Of a DNA stretch of 64,000 bases, positions 1 through 6,929 are shown piece after piece; position 1 is the stretch's first letter, and every line of letters begins with the position of its first letter. Source of the stretch: Eubacteriales bacterium (GTDB taxonomy: Bacteria; Bacillota; Clostridia; Lachnospirales; Lachnospiraceae); the NCBI GenBank assembly GCA_030524175.1, contig JAUNHC010000016.1, positions 54,146 through 118,145 on the forward strand, given 5' to 3'. Position numbers and translations under genes: made by a program. The notes beneath the pieces were generated by a model. That model was not told where the DNA came from. It saw only the letters and a program-made list of their open reading frames with translations, and did not search any database.

Positions 1-532
1 CAATGCTCTGGTCGATTTCCAGATCCTTTTCCGGGTCAATACCGTTCTCTTTAAGGATATATTCAAATACCATTTCGGGCATTCCGCCCTTCCGTCCTCC
101 CAGTACCTTGCTGTCTTTTAGATCATTCCAGGTAAAGGAAGGCATTTCTTCCCGTGCCACCAGAAAGTTTCCGGCCCTCTGGGTGAGCTGTGCAAAGTTT
201 ACCACCGGGTCAGTGGCGCCTTCCTGGAAGGCATAGACAGATGCCTCTGCGCCCATAAAGCCGATGTCTGCTTCGCCGGAGAGGACAGCGGTCATAGTTT
301 TATCTGCGCCGAATCCTGTAACCAATGTGAGGTCAAGCCCTTCCTCTGCAAAATATCCTTCCTCAATAGCCACATACTGGGGAGCATAAAAGATTGAATG
401 TGCCACTTCATTTAATGTCACCTCAGTAAGCTCTGCGTCTTTAGCGTCCTTTTTGCCTGCAAAGGCAGTCACAGGCAGGGCGGTTGCCGCTAAAATTACG
501 GCTGCCGCCACTGCGATCCATTTCTTCTTCAT
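1..532 (-). CDS. ABC transporter substrate-binding protein, NMT1/SsuA-like (3' end cut by window edge)
   Basis: The N-terminal 177 residues are visible and the rest lies left of the window. A signal peptide (MKKKW start, hydrophobic core, cut near AFAG) is followed by a periplasmic-binding fold of the NMT1/THI5 and SsuA type: a 'FYAPQYVAIEEGYFAEEGLDL' style opening and an 'ADIGFMGAEA' segment typical of binders for thiamine precursors, sulfonates or nitrate-like ligands. The ATG at 532 is supported by AAGGAGGC at 541-548. No lipobox cysteine follows the signal peptide, which is odd for a Gram-positive binding protein. The ligand cannot be told from this part. Permease and ATPase genes would be expected to the left. 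Confidence 0.8.
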   Translation of the reverse strand, partial: MKKKWIAVAAAVILAATALPVTAFAGKKDAKDAELTEVTLNEVAHSIFYAPQYVAIEEGYFAEEGLDLTLVTGFGADKTMTAVLSGEADIGFMGAEASVYAFQEGATDPVVNFAQLTQRAGNFLVAREEMPSFTWNDLKDSKVLGGRKGGMPEMVFEYILKENGIDPEKDLEIDQSI

Positions 533-727
533 ATAATACAGCCTCCTTGTTTTGCTGATATATAATATATGGAGAAAAGGAAAGTTGGTGACTGATAGGG
601 GGTGGATTTTTGAATATAAAAATTGTTTGCAGTGAATGCTAAAACGCGTCCTAATACAATGTGTATAAATGATATAATAAAAAGGTAAGTAGCTTGCCTT
701 ATGAAAAACGTCCTTCTTATATGAATA

Positions 728-958
728 TTAATATTCCAGCTGTTTCAGCCTGCCATTATCAAGTTCCGCTTTTAGAATATCATAAATATATGCTGCCCCT
801 TCTAAATATAATCCGGTTTCCTCATCCAGTATTTTTTCATAGGTTTCGGATGTATAAAGTATCCGCATTGCTTCTGTATAGTCTAATTTTCTGTCATCTA
901 CTAAGAAAGCCACGATATCTTGCGTGATGTATTCCATTAGCTGTTCCTGCTTACTCAT
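728..958 (-). CDS. DUF3791 family small protein (third gene of cassette)
   Basis: A 76-residue protein of the DUF3791 type (Q-x-x-L-M-E-Y-I start, 'LDYTEAMRILYTS' helix, 'LYLEGAAYIYDIL' end). ATG 958 is preferred over an in-frame GTG at 967 because AGGTG at 966-970 gives normal spacing. Its start overlaps the end of the DUF3990 gene by 8 bases, so the two are probably translationally coupled. Function is unknown. In Lachnospiraceae such genes commonly flank DUF3990 genes, and an antitoxin or adaptor role is inference. Confidence 0.75.
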   Translation of the reverse strand: MSKQEQLMEYITQDIVAFLVDDRKLDYTEAMRILYTSETYEKILDEETGLYLEGAAYIYDILKAELDNGRLKQLEY

Positions 959-1460
959 ATATAACACCTGCCTTTTTAAGATACGCTAAAGCCTTGGTCG
1001 TATGGAAGGAGTATTGATTAGTCAGTTTCTTAAATTCCATTTCTTTTACTAACGTATCTACGCTAATCAATTTATTAGAAAACTGGCGGAAAAGCAGTGC
1101 TAAATCATCATTTGCAATGGGACCTGTAACAAAATCATACTTTAGATCATGGTTGCATTCTGTGTCAGTATGATCTTTAAAATCTCGATTGCGGTTATTG
1201 ATCACGAATAATGCCCATTCTTTGCTGGGATTTTGAAAAATACGTGTGCTAAGGTTGGATTGTTTCAATAAAGAATTGTCGAAATCGAACACGGTCGTAC
1301 AAGGTCTGCCGCCATAGATACGAGAAACCCTGTTTGCCATTTTTACAGCCTGTCCTGGCAAGCTGGTGAGATAGAAGCCTTGTCCAAAATCTTTGTAAGG
1401 CCGGCATCTCGATAAATCGATTTCATTTATTTCTATATTTGATCCATGATATAGTTTCAT
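951..1460 (-). CDS. DUF3990 protein, predicted ADP-ribosyltransferase-like
   Basis: 169 residues. The N-terminus has the ADP-ribosyltransferase-like opening 'LYHGS' (His5), then 'FGQGFYLTS' (Tyr30), which resembles the NAD-binding His-Tyr pair of diphtheria-toxin-like ADP-ribosyltransferases. Near the C-terminus a 'QYSFHTTKAL' motif is typical of DUF3990. The start overlaps the upstream DUF3791 gene by ATGA (1457-1460) and the end overlaps the downstream DUF3791 gene. The three genes therefore form one tightly coupled cassette resembling a toxin with small partners. Membership of the ADP-ribosyl clan is recalled family knowledge; activity, target and toxicity are inferred. No signal peptide is visible, so it should act in the cytoplasm. 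Confidence 0.75.
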   Translation of the reverse strand: MKLYHGSNIEINEIDLSRCRPYKDFGQGFYLTSLPGQAVKMANRVSRIYGGRPCTTVFDFDNSLLKQSNLSTRIFQNPSKEWALFVINNRNRDFKDHTDTECNHDLKYDFVTGPIANDDLALLFRQFSNKLISVDTLVKEMEFKKLTNQYSFHTTKALAYLKKAGVIYE

Positions 1461-1681
1461 TCCAGCACACCTCCATTATTTTTACAGATTATTTCTAAAT
1501 CTTCAATGGCATCATCCAGTGATAATGTGTGCTCTACGTCATAATTTTCCTTTAAGAAATCTAGTCCTTTATAATTATAGAGGTATAAAAAAGCGGCACG
1601 AGGATGCAGTGCTTTCTTTCGTGCAAATTCATTTACACAGACTACAGTGTAATTAATTTGTTTTTTGATTGCTTCTGACAT
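1457..1681 (-). CDS. DUF3791 family small protein (first gene of cassette)
   Basis: 74 residues. The ATG at 1681 is chosen over an upstream in-frame start at 1777 because GGAGGG lies at 1690-1696 and the extra N-terminus is unlike the family. The protein has the DUF3791 pattern: a short N-terminal strand, 'FARKKALHPRAAFLYLYNYKGLDFL' type helical core (read here in fragments), then an acidic 'SLDDAIEDLEIICKNNGG' tail. It differs clearly from the second DUF3791 copy, so this is not a recent duplication. Possible antitoxin or chaperone for the DUF3990 protein; not proven. Confidence 0.75.
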   Translation of the reverse strand: MSEAIKKQINYTVVCVNEFARKKALHPRAAFLYLYNYKGLDFLKENYDVEHTLSLDDAIEDLEIICKNNGGVLE

Positions 1682-1800
1682 AAGATCCGCCCTCCTTTTC
1701 TTATCTCTATTATAACCGAAATCACACAGTGAACCAAGATGATTTTTTAAATAGTGACCAGTAACCCAATAACACACCCTGGTAAACCGCAGCTGCCTTG

Positions 1801-3126
1801 TTAATTGGTATGCAGTATAATGTTAACACTGAAGTATTCACTGTCGTGTTTTACCTGCATATGGCCTTTATTTTTCTCTACAACATGTCTCACGGAAAGC
1901 AATCCCACACCGGCGCCTTCATGTTTGGTTGAATAGTACACACGATCTTTTACTAGAATTTTATTTCCGTATGTGTTTTTGATCATCAGTACCAAAAGGT
2001 CATCTTTCATGGCGGCAGTTATATTGATCAATTTATAAACTCCGTTTTGGCTGATGCAGGCTTCGATGGCATTTTCAGCCAGATTTCCGAAGACAATACA
2101 TAAATCAATATCTGAAAGGGACAGGGAACGGGGAAGGTCTGCCTTGATAGTTATAGTGATGCCCTCTGCCTTAGCCATTGCTCTGTAGTGCTGAAGAATG
2201 ATATTTATCACATGGTTCTGACATACAGGGGCATCCTCTTCCGCCAGATATACAGGCATTAAATCGGCTGTATACTTAGTGAGTTCTTCTAATTTCTGTT
2301 CTTTTGCCAATCCGTAAATAGTGAGCAGATGGTGCCGCCAATCATGGCGTATACGTGTTGTTTCAGCGATGTTGTCCAATAGCTGCTGATATTGTTCTTC
2401 CTGCATTTTTAAGTGGGACAGTACCATTCTGGTCTGTTCCTCAGCTGTTATTTTTTGATAGGTCTGGATTAAAAGCAGCAATGCAATACAGAAAAATACA
2501 TAAGAGCTGAAAGACCATAAAATAGAGAAGACCAGGTCGCTTGCCGTCACATATATGGGATCCTCCCAGTAATCATTTATGATTTTTACATAAAAGATTA
2601 AGTAAGTCAGTGCCGGGATCAGCCAGATGTATTTCCAGGCAGAAAAATCTGTCTGGAATTCAATCACTTTTTTATAAAGCCGGAACATTAAAATCCAGAT
2701 CAGGGGTATATACAGGATCAGGAGGCATGCTGATGTCACAGTCCGTGCCATATGCAGAGGGAGGTTCCAGTCCTCCAGACTCACTGCCAGCTTGGCGATG
2801 GTCATAATATCAGCATATAAATTCAAGGCAACAAGAACGATAAATAGAATCTCGCAAAAACTGGATTTTACTGTTATATAAAATATAAAGACAGTATACA
2901 GGATCCAGAAAATAATGGCTGGCGTATTGTATTTCTGATAAGGTGCGCCTGTTGTCAGAAACAGGATTGTCACAAGATCGCTGACAATTATAAGGGATAA
3001 GAGCAGCAGCCCCGTTTTAAGGTTGTTAAAACGGAGCCGGCTCTTTAATGGCACAAATATGAAAAAGAGAAAAATTACACAGCAGAAAAAGATTCTCAGG
3101 GAAATACTGATAATATCTGCTGTCAT
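1801..3126 (-). CDS. GHKL-type sensor histidine kinase (AgrC-like)
   Basis: 441 residues. The N-terminal half has about six hydrophobic segments (residues about 5-200), followed by a coiled linker and a kinase core. The H-box is RHDWRHHL, with a later N-box 'GNLAENAIEAC' and G-box 'GAGVGLLSVRHVVEKN', as in AgrC/CitA-like GHKL kinases that sense peptides or cell-surface signals. The ATG at 3126 overlaps the stop of the upstream secreted SH3 gene (ATGA), so the pair is translationally coupled. No response regulator gene is adjacent, so the partner must lie elsewhere. The ligand is unknown; the SH3 protein is a plausible sensory partner by context only. Confidence 0.85.
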   Translation of the reverse strand: MTADIISISLRIFFCCVIFLFFIFVPLKSRLRFNNLKTGLLLLSLIIVSDLVTILFLTTGAPYQKYNTPAIIFWILYTVFIFYITVKSSFCEILFIVLVALNLYADIMTIAKLAVSLEDWNLPLHMARTVTSACLLILYIPLIWILMFRLYKKVIEFQTDFSAWKYIWLIPALTYLIFYVKIINDYWEDPIYVTASDLVFSILWSFSSYVFFCIALLLLIQTYQKITAEEQTRMVLSHLKMQEEQYQQLLDNIAETTRIRHDWRHHLLTIYGLAKEQKLEELTKYTADLMPVYLAEEDAPVCQNHVINIILQHYRAMAKAEGITITIKADLPRSLSLSDIDLCIVFGNLAENAIEACISQNGVYKLINITAAMKDDLLVLMIKNTYGNKILVKDRVYYSTKHEGAGVGLLSVRHVVEKNKGHMQVKHDSEYFSVNIILHTN

Positions 3127-3932
3127 TCCACTGCGGCGAGATAGTCACTGTAGGAATATCCCACTTCCTTTGTTTTTTCAAAAGTGAAGCGGTACCAGCC
3201 GTTTTCTATTCCGCTGACTTTGACCTTGTCACCGATGGAAAGTGTACCAAGCACAGTACCGTTAAGGGAAGGTTCTGTACGTACATTTACAATATGTGTG
3301 GCTGCCATAGTCTGGGGAAAATCCGGTACAAGATAATCATCGTACACATAAACAGTCTCCCCCTTATTTTCACACTGATACCAGCACAGATTATCCAGAT
3401 TTCCGGTCACATGAATATCAGTTCCTGCCTTCAGTACATCCACAATCGTACCGCCGGGCTGCCTGCGCATATTTACATCTACAGTGGCCTGCATCATAAT
3501 ATCCAGTTTTGTAAACTCATAGTCATCTTCCTGTGAACTCTCGTCTGATGCACCTCCTGTCCGATTGCCAAGATATTCTTCCTCAGGTACAAGGAAGCTT
3601 GTGTACACATAGGCGTTAGAGACATACCCCGGAATCTGATACCAGTCACAGTCAGTACGTCTGGCATTGACATAATATTTTTCACCGGGAGTCAGGACAT
3701 CGATGATATTTCCATTTGGATAATCCCGGACATTTCCTGCACCTGTAGCCACATAATATGTGCCGATATCTTCTAAGAGCGCAGAGTCATCTATCAGATC
3801 TCCGTCCTCCTTTAAATCGTGTTCAAGTGCTTCTCTGATATCAGAAGGCATAGCACTTACAGGTGCTGTGAATGCCAGTGAAACAGCAATTACGGCTGCG
3901 CCTCCAAGGATGTTTCTGTTTTTCATCTTCAT
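3123..3932 (-). CDS. Secreted protein with three bacterial SH3 (SH3b) repeats
   Basis: 269 residues. A signal peptide (cut near 'PVSAMP') is followed by an acidic linker and three SH3b-like repeats, each recognised by a 'VNVR..P...G..V..L..G' pattern (around residues 60-115, 150-195 and 210-265). SH3b domains bind peptidoglycan cross-bridges or other wall ligands. No hydrolase domain is present, so it is a wall-binding or sensing protein rather than a lysin. AAGGAG eight bases upstream supports ATG 3932. It is the first gene of a two-gene unit with the GHKL kinase. Confidence 0.85.
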   Translation of the reverse strand: MKMKNRNILGGAAVIAVSLAFTAPVSAMPSDIREALEHDLKEDGDLIDDSALLEDIGTYYVATGAGNVRDYPNGNIIDVLTPGEKYYVNARRTDCDWYQIPGYVSNAYVYTSFLVPEEEYLGNRTGGASDESSQEDDYEFTKLDIMMQATVDVNMRRQPGGTIVDVLKAGTDIHVTGNLDNLCWYQCENKGETVYVYDDYLVPDFPQTMAATHIVNVRTEPSLNGTVLGTLSIGDKVKVSGIENGWYRFTFEKTKEVGYSYSDYLAAVE

Positions 3933-4154
3933 AATGTTTTCTCCTTATTGTTTTCATATATTTTGCCTTTGATTCAATTTGCTTTTAAACAACATGTTTT
4001 ATATCCTTCATACGGACAGGCAAGTTATATGTTAATAAATACCATTCTATTTTATAATATTTTGTAAAATAATGCATCGGTAATGTGGGGGTATTTTGTC
4101 AAAAATTACTTGAGAAGGTAAAATTGGTTGTAAAAAAATAAAGAGGATTGGATG

Positions 4155-4183
4155 TTGAAACATATAAAAACCACGATTATAAT
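4155..4183 (+). promoter_or_regulatory. Sigma-A promoter for the mocR operon
   Basis: TTGAAA at 4155-4160, 17-base spacer, TATAAT at 4178-4183. Transcription would start around 4190, inside the palindrome at 4187-4204. Confidence 0.75.
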
Positions 4184-4186
4184 AAA

Positions 4187-4204
4187 AATTGGTTGCAACC
4201 AATT
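4187..4204. promoter_or_regulatory. Perfect 18-bp palindrome at the mocR transcription start (probable operator)
   Basis: AATTGGTTGCAACCAATT is its own reverse complement. It lies between the -10 box and the ribosome binding site (GGAGGGG at 4205-4211). A further half-site (AAATTGGTTGTAA) sits upstream of the -35 box around 4121-4133. The position suggests autorepression by the MocR protein encoded just downstream. The dyad could also form a small RNA hairpin beside the ribosome binding site. Confidence 0.6.
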
Positions 4205-4214
4205 GGAGGGGAAT

Positions 4215-5723
4215 ATGAAAATTCAAATTGACAAGTCAAAAAAAGTACCGTTATATAGACAGATTGCAGAGCAAATACAGATGCAGATAGCTTCCGGGGA
4301 AATTCCGGAGGGTTTCCAGTTTCCGTCAGAACGCCAGCTGGCAGATGCCCTGGGCGTGAACAGGACAACAGTGCTGAACGCCTACAAGGAACTGAAAGCA
4401 GACGGATTGATGGTTTCTCATGTGGGCAGGGGCACCATTGCCGCAAAGGGAGGCGGTGACGGGGTTTATAAGGAGAATTACCAAAAGGAACCTATATGGG
4501 AGTATTTGTACAGTGATTATCTGAAAAATCATGATAACTTTGATGTAAATAAATATCTGGAAATCGCCAACCAGAAAAATGTCATATCCTTTGCCGCGGG
4601 TATCGCTTCTTTTGAACATCTGCCGTTCCAGGCCTATGAGGGATTAGAACGGGAGTTATTGTCTAAACAGAAAGAACTGCTGGTTTCTCCTGTCACTGGC
4701 TTTTCTTCTCTCCGGCAGGCAATATGTTCTTATATGGAAAAAAGATCTTGTTTCTGTAAGCCCTCAGAAATAATGGTATTATCCGGCTCTCAGCAGGGGA
4801 TTGATCTTATTGCCAGGGCGTTTGTGAATCCGGGGGATGTTGTGATCATTGAAGAGCCTTCCTTCTTTCCTGCTATTCAAAGCTTTCGTATGGCAGGCGC
4901 CAAGCTGATGGCTGTGCCTGTGGAAGAAGACGGAATGAATATGGATATCTTAGAGCATCTTATGTCCCGTTATCAGCCCAAACTGATATATACAATGCCT
5001 GTGTACCATAATCCCTCCGGTGTTTCCATGAGTATGACAAAGCGTATCCGTCTGCTGGAGCTGTCCGGCCGGTACGGTGTGCCTGTGCTGGAGGATGACC
5101 CCTACAGTGAACTCTATTATGAAGGGGAGTCCATAACTCCGCTAAAGTCCATGGACAAGAGTGGTTATGTTATCTATCTCAGCACCTTTTCAAAGACAGT
5201 ATCTCCGGGACTGCGGCTTGGGTGGATGTGTGCCGGCAAAAAGCTTATTCATGAGCTTGCTAATATCAGGCAGCTGGTGGACCTCCACGCTAATTGTATT
5301 TCCCAGCTGATTGCAGAACGTTTTATTGTAAGCGGGCAGATGGAAATATACCTTGAATCGATCAGGAAAGAGTACCGGGACAGACGTGATATCATGACAG
5401 ACGCTTTGAGGCGGTATGCACCGTCTGGATTATCCTGGAACAGTCCGGCAGGGGGATATTACCTCTGGTGCAGACTTCCCCGGGGGCTGCCGGCGGAGAA
5501 GCTGGCGTCTGAAGCAGCAAAAAACGGTGTGGCTGTATTACCGGGGATGCCCTCTTTTCTTGTGAATGCTAAAGGCGAAAACTATATCAGATTAAATTAC
5601 ACATTTCCGCCCAAAAATAAGATTGCTGAAGGGATCAGGATACTGTGTGAGGTTATAAAAAAGCTTATCTCTAAGGAGACGGAGGAAGTTCCGGTCTCCA
5701 ATGAAATAAATCCCATATTATAA
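4215..5723 (+). CDS. MocR-type GntR regulator with aminotransferase-like domain
   Basis: 502 residues from ATG 4215, chosen for GGAGGGG at 4205-4211. Residues about 5-75 are a GntR winged helix ('PLYRQIAEQIQ', 'FPSERQLADALGVNRTTV'). A fold-type I aminotransferase domain follows, with the PLP lysine in 'STFSKTVSPG' (Lys327) and the 'YTMPVYHNPSG' and 'VLEDDPYSELYY' motifs. MocR proteins use PLP or its adducts as effector and usually control a neighbouring amine, vitamin B6 or amino acid gene. The next gene is an aminotransferase 11 bases downstream, its likely partner and target. A palindrome at the promoter suggests autoregulation. Confidence 0.9.
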   Translation: MKIQIDKSKKVPLYRQIAEQIQMQIASGEIPEGFQFPSERQLADALGVNRTTVLNAYKELKADGLMVSHVGRGTIAAKGGGDGVYKENYQKEPIWEYLYSDYLKNHDNFDVNKYLEIANQKNVISFAAGIASFEHLPFQAYEGLERELLSKQKELLVSPVTGFSSLRQAICSYMEKRSCFCKPSEIMVLSGSQQGIDLIARAFVNPGDVVIIEEPSFFPAIQSFRMAGAKLMAVPVEEDGMNMDILEHLMSRYQPKLIYTMPVYHNPSGVSMSMTKRIRLLELSGRYGVPVLEDDPYSELYYEGESITPLKSMDKSGYVIYLSTFSKTVSPGLRLGWMCAGKKLIHELANIRQLVDLHANCISQLIAERFIVSGQMEIYLESIRKEYRDRRDIMTDALRRYAPSGLSWNSPAGGYYLWCRLPRGLPAEKLASEAAKNGVAVLPGMPSFLVNAKGENYIRLNYTFPPKNKIAEGIRILCEVIKKLISKETEEVPVSNEINPIL

Positions 5724-5734
5724 GGAGTATTACC

Positions 5735-6916
5735 ATGGAATATAAGTATGCAAAGAGAATGGAACATATAAAAGCATCCGAAATCAGAGAACTTTTAAAA
5801 CTTACGGAAAAACCGGAAGTGATTTCTTTTGCCGGAGGACTGCCGGCACCGGAGCTGTTTCCTGTGGAAGAAATAAAGGCAGTGAATGATCATGTATTGG
5901 ACCATCACGGGGAACAGGCACTGCAGTATGCCACTACAGAAGGTTACAAGCCCCTGCGGGAATGGATCGCGAAGAGGATGAATGCTAATTTAGGTACCTC
6001 TTTTAGCGATGACAATATTATGATAACACATGGATCACAGCAAGCCCTCGACCTTTCCGGCAAGGTGTTTCTGGATGAGGGGGATGTTGTGCTGTGTGAA
6101 AGCCCTACTTACCTGGCTGCCATCAGCGCCTTTAACGCCTATGGCTGCCGGTTTGTGGAAGTAGAGACTGACGAGGAAGGAATGATAATCACAGAATTGG
6201 AAAAAGCACTGAAAGTGAACCCCGGCTCTAAACTCATTTATGTGATCCCTGATTTCCAGAATCCAACAGGCAGGACCTGGAGTCTCAAGCGCCGCCGGGA
6301 ACTGGCAGATATGGCGGCAAAATACCAGGTTATGGTGTTAGAAGACAATCCATACGGAGAGCTTAGATATGAAGGTGAATTCCTGCCTTCCGTAAAGTCC
6401 TTTGACAGGGTGGGCAGCGTGGTTTGCACAGGTACATTTTCCAAAGTTTTCTGCCCCGGCTACAGGATTGGGTGGATTGCAGGTGAGAAAGAAGTTATCC
6501 GCAAGTATGTTCTGGTAAAGCAGGGGGTGGATCTGCAGTGTAATACCATAGCACAGATGGTGATCGCCGCTTATCTGGAGAAATATGATATTGATGCCCA
6601 TATTAACAAAATACGGGAAGTGTACAGAAAGCGGCGGGATGTGGCCTTGGATGCTGTCAGCAGGTATTTCCCTTCTGATATAAAATATACGAAACCGGAA
6701 GGAGGACTTTTTCTTTGGATTGAACTGGGGGAATCCGTTAATACGGTTGACCTTCTTGAAAAATGTCTGGAATACGATGTGGCATTTGTTCCTGGAAATT
6801 CCTTTTACCCCAACCAGAATAAGTGTAATACACTCAGGATCAACTTTTCAAATATGCAGGAAGATAAAATCACAGAAGGGATCGCACGTATAGGCAGGAT
6901 CCTCCGGCACAGCTGA
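5735..6916 (+). CDS. PLP-dependent aminotransferase, class I/II (2-aminoadipate/aromatic type)
   Basis: 393 residues, fold-type I. Visible motifs are 'YATTEGYKPLREWIA', 'YVIPDFQNPTGRTWS' and the PLP-binding lysine in 'GTFSKVFCPGYRIGW' (Lys237), with the conserved C-terminal 'LRINFS' arginine. The class resembles LysN-like 2-aminoadipate and multi-substrate aromatic or branched-chain aminotransferases. It follows the MocR gene with an AAGGAG site and probably shares its transcript. Its catalytic core is clearly related to the MocR C-terminal domain, so regulator and enzyme may respond to the same substrate. The exact substrate is not determinable here. Confidence 0.88.
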   Translation: MEYKYAKRMEHIKASEIRELLKLTEKPEVISFAGGLPAPELFPVEEIKAVNDHVLDHHGEQALQYATTEGYKPLREWIAKRMNANLGTSFSDDNIMITHGSQQALDLSGKVFLDEGDVVLCESPTYLAAISAFNAYGCRFVEVETDEEGMIITELEKALKVNPGSKLIYVIPDFQNPTGRTWSLKRRRELADMAAKYQVMVLEDNPYGELRYEGEFLPSVKSFDRVGSVVCTGTFSKVFCPGYRIGWIAGEKEVIRKYVLVKQGVDLQCNTIAQMVIAAYLEKYDIDAHINKIREVYRKRRDVALDAVSRYFPSDIKYTKPEGGLFLWIELGESVNTVDLLEKCLEYDVAFVPGNSFYPNQNKCNTLRINFSNMQEDKITEGIARIGRILRHS

Positions 6917-6929
6917 CTCAATGCAGGGG

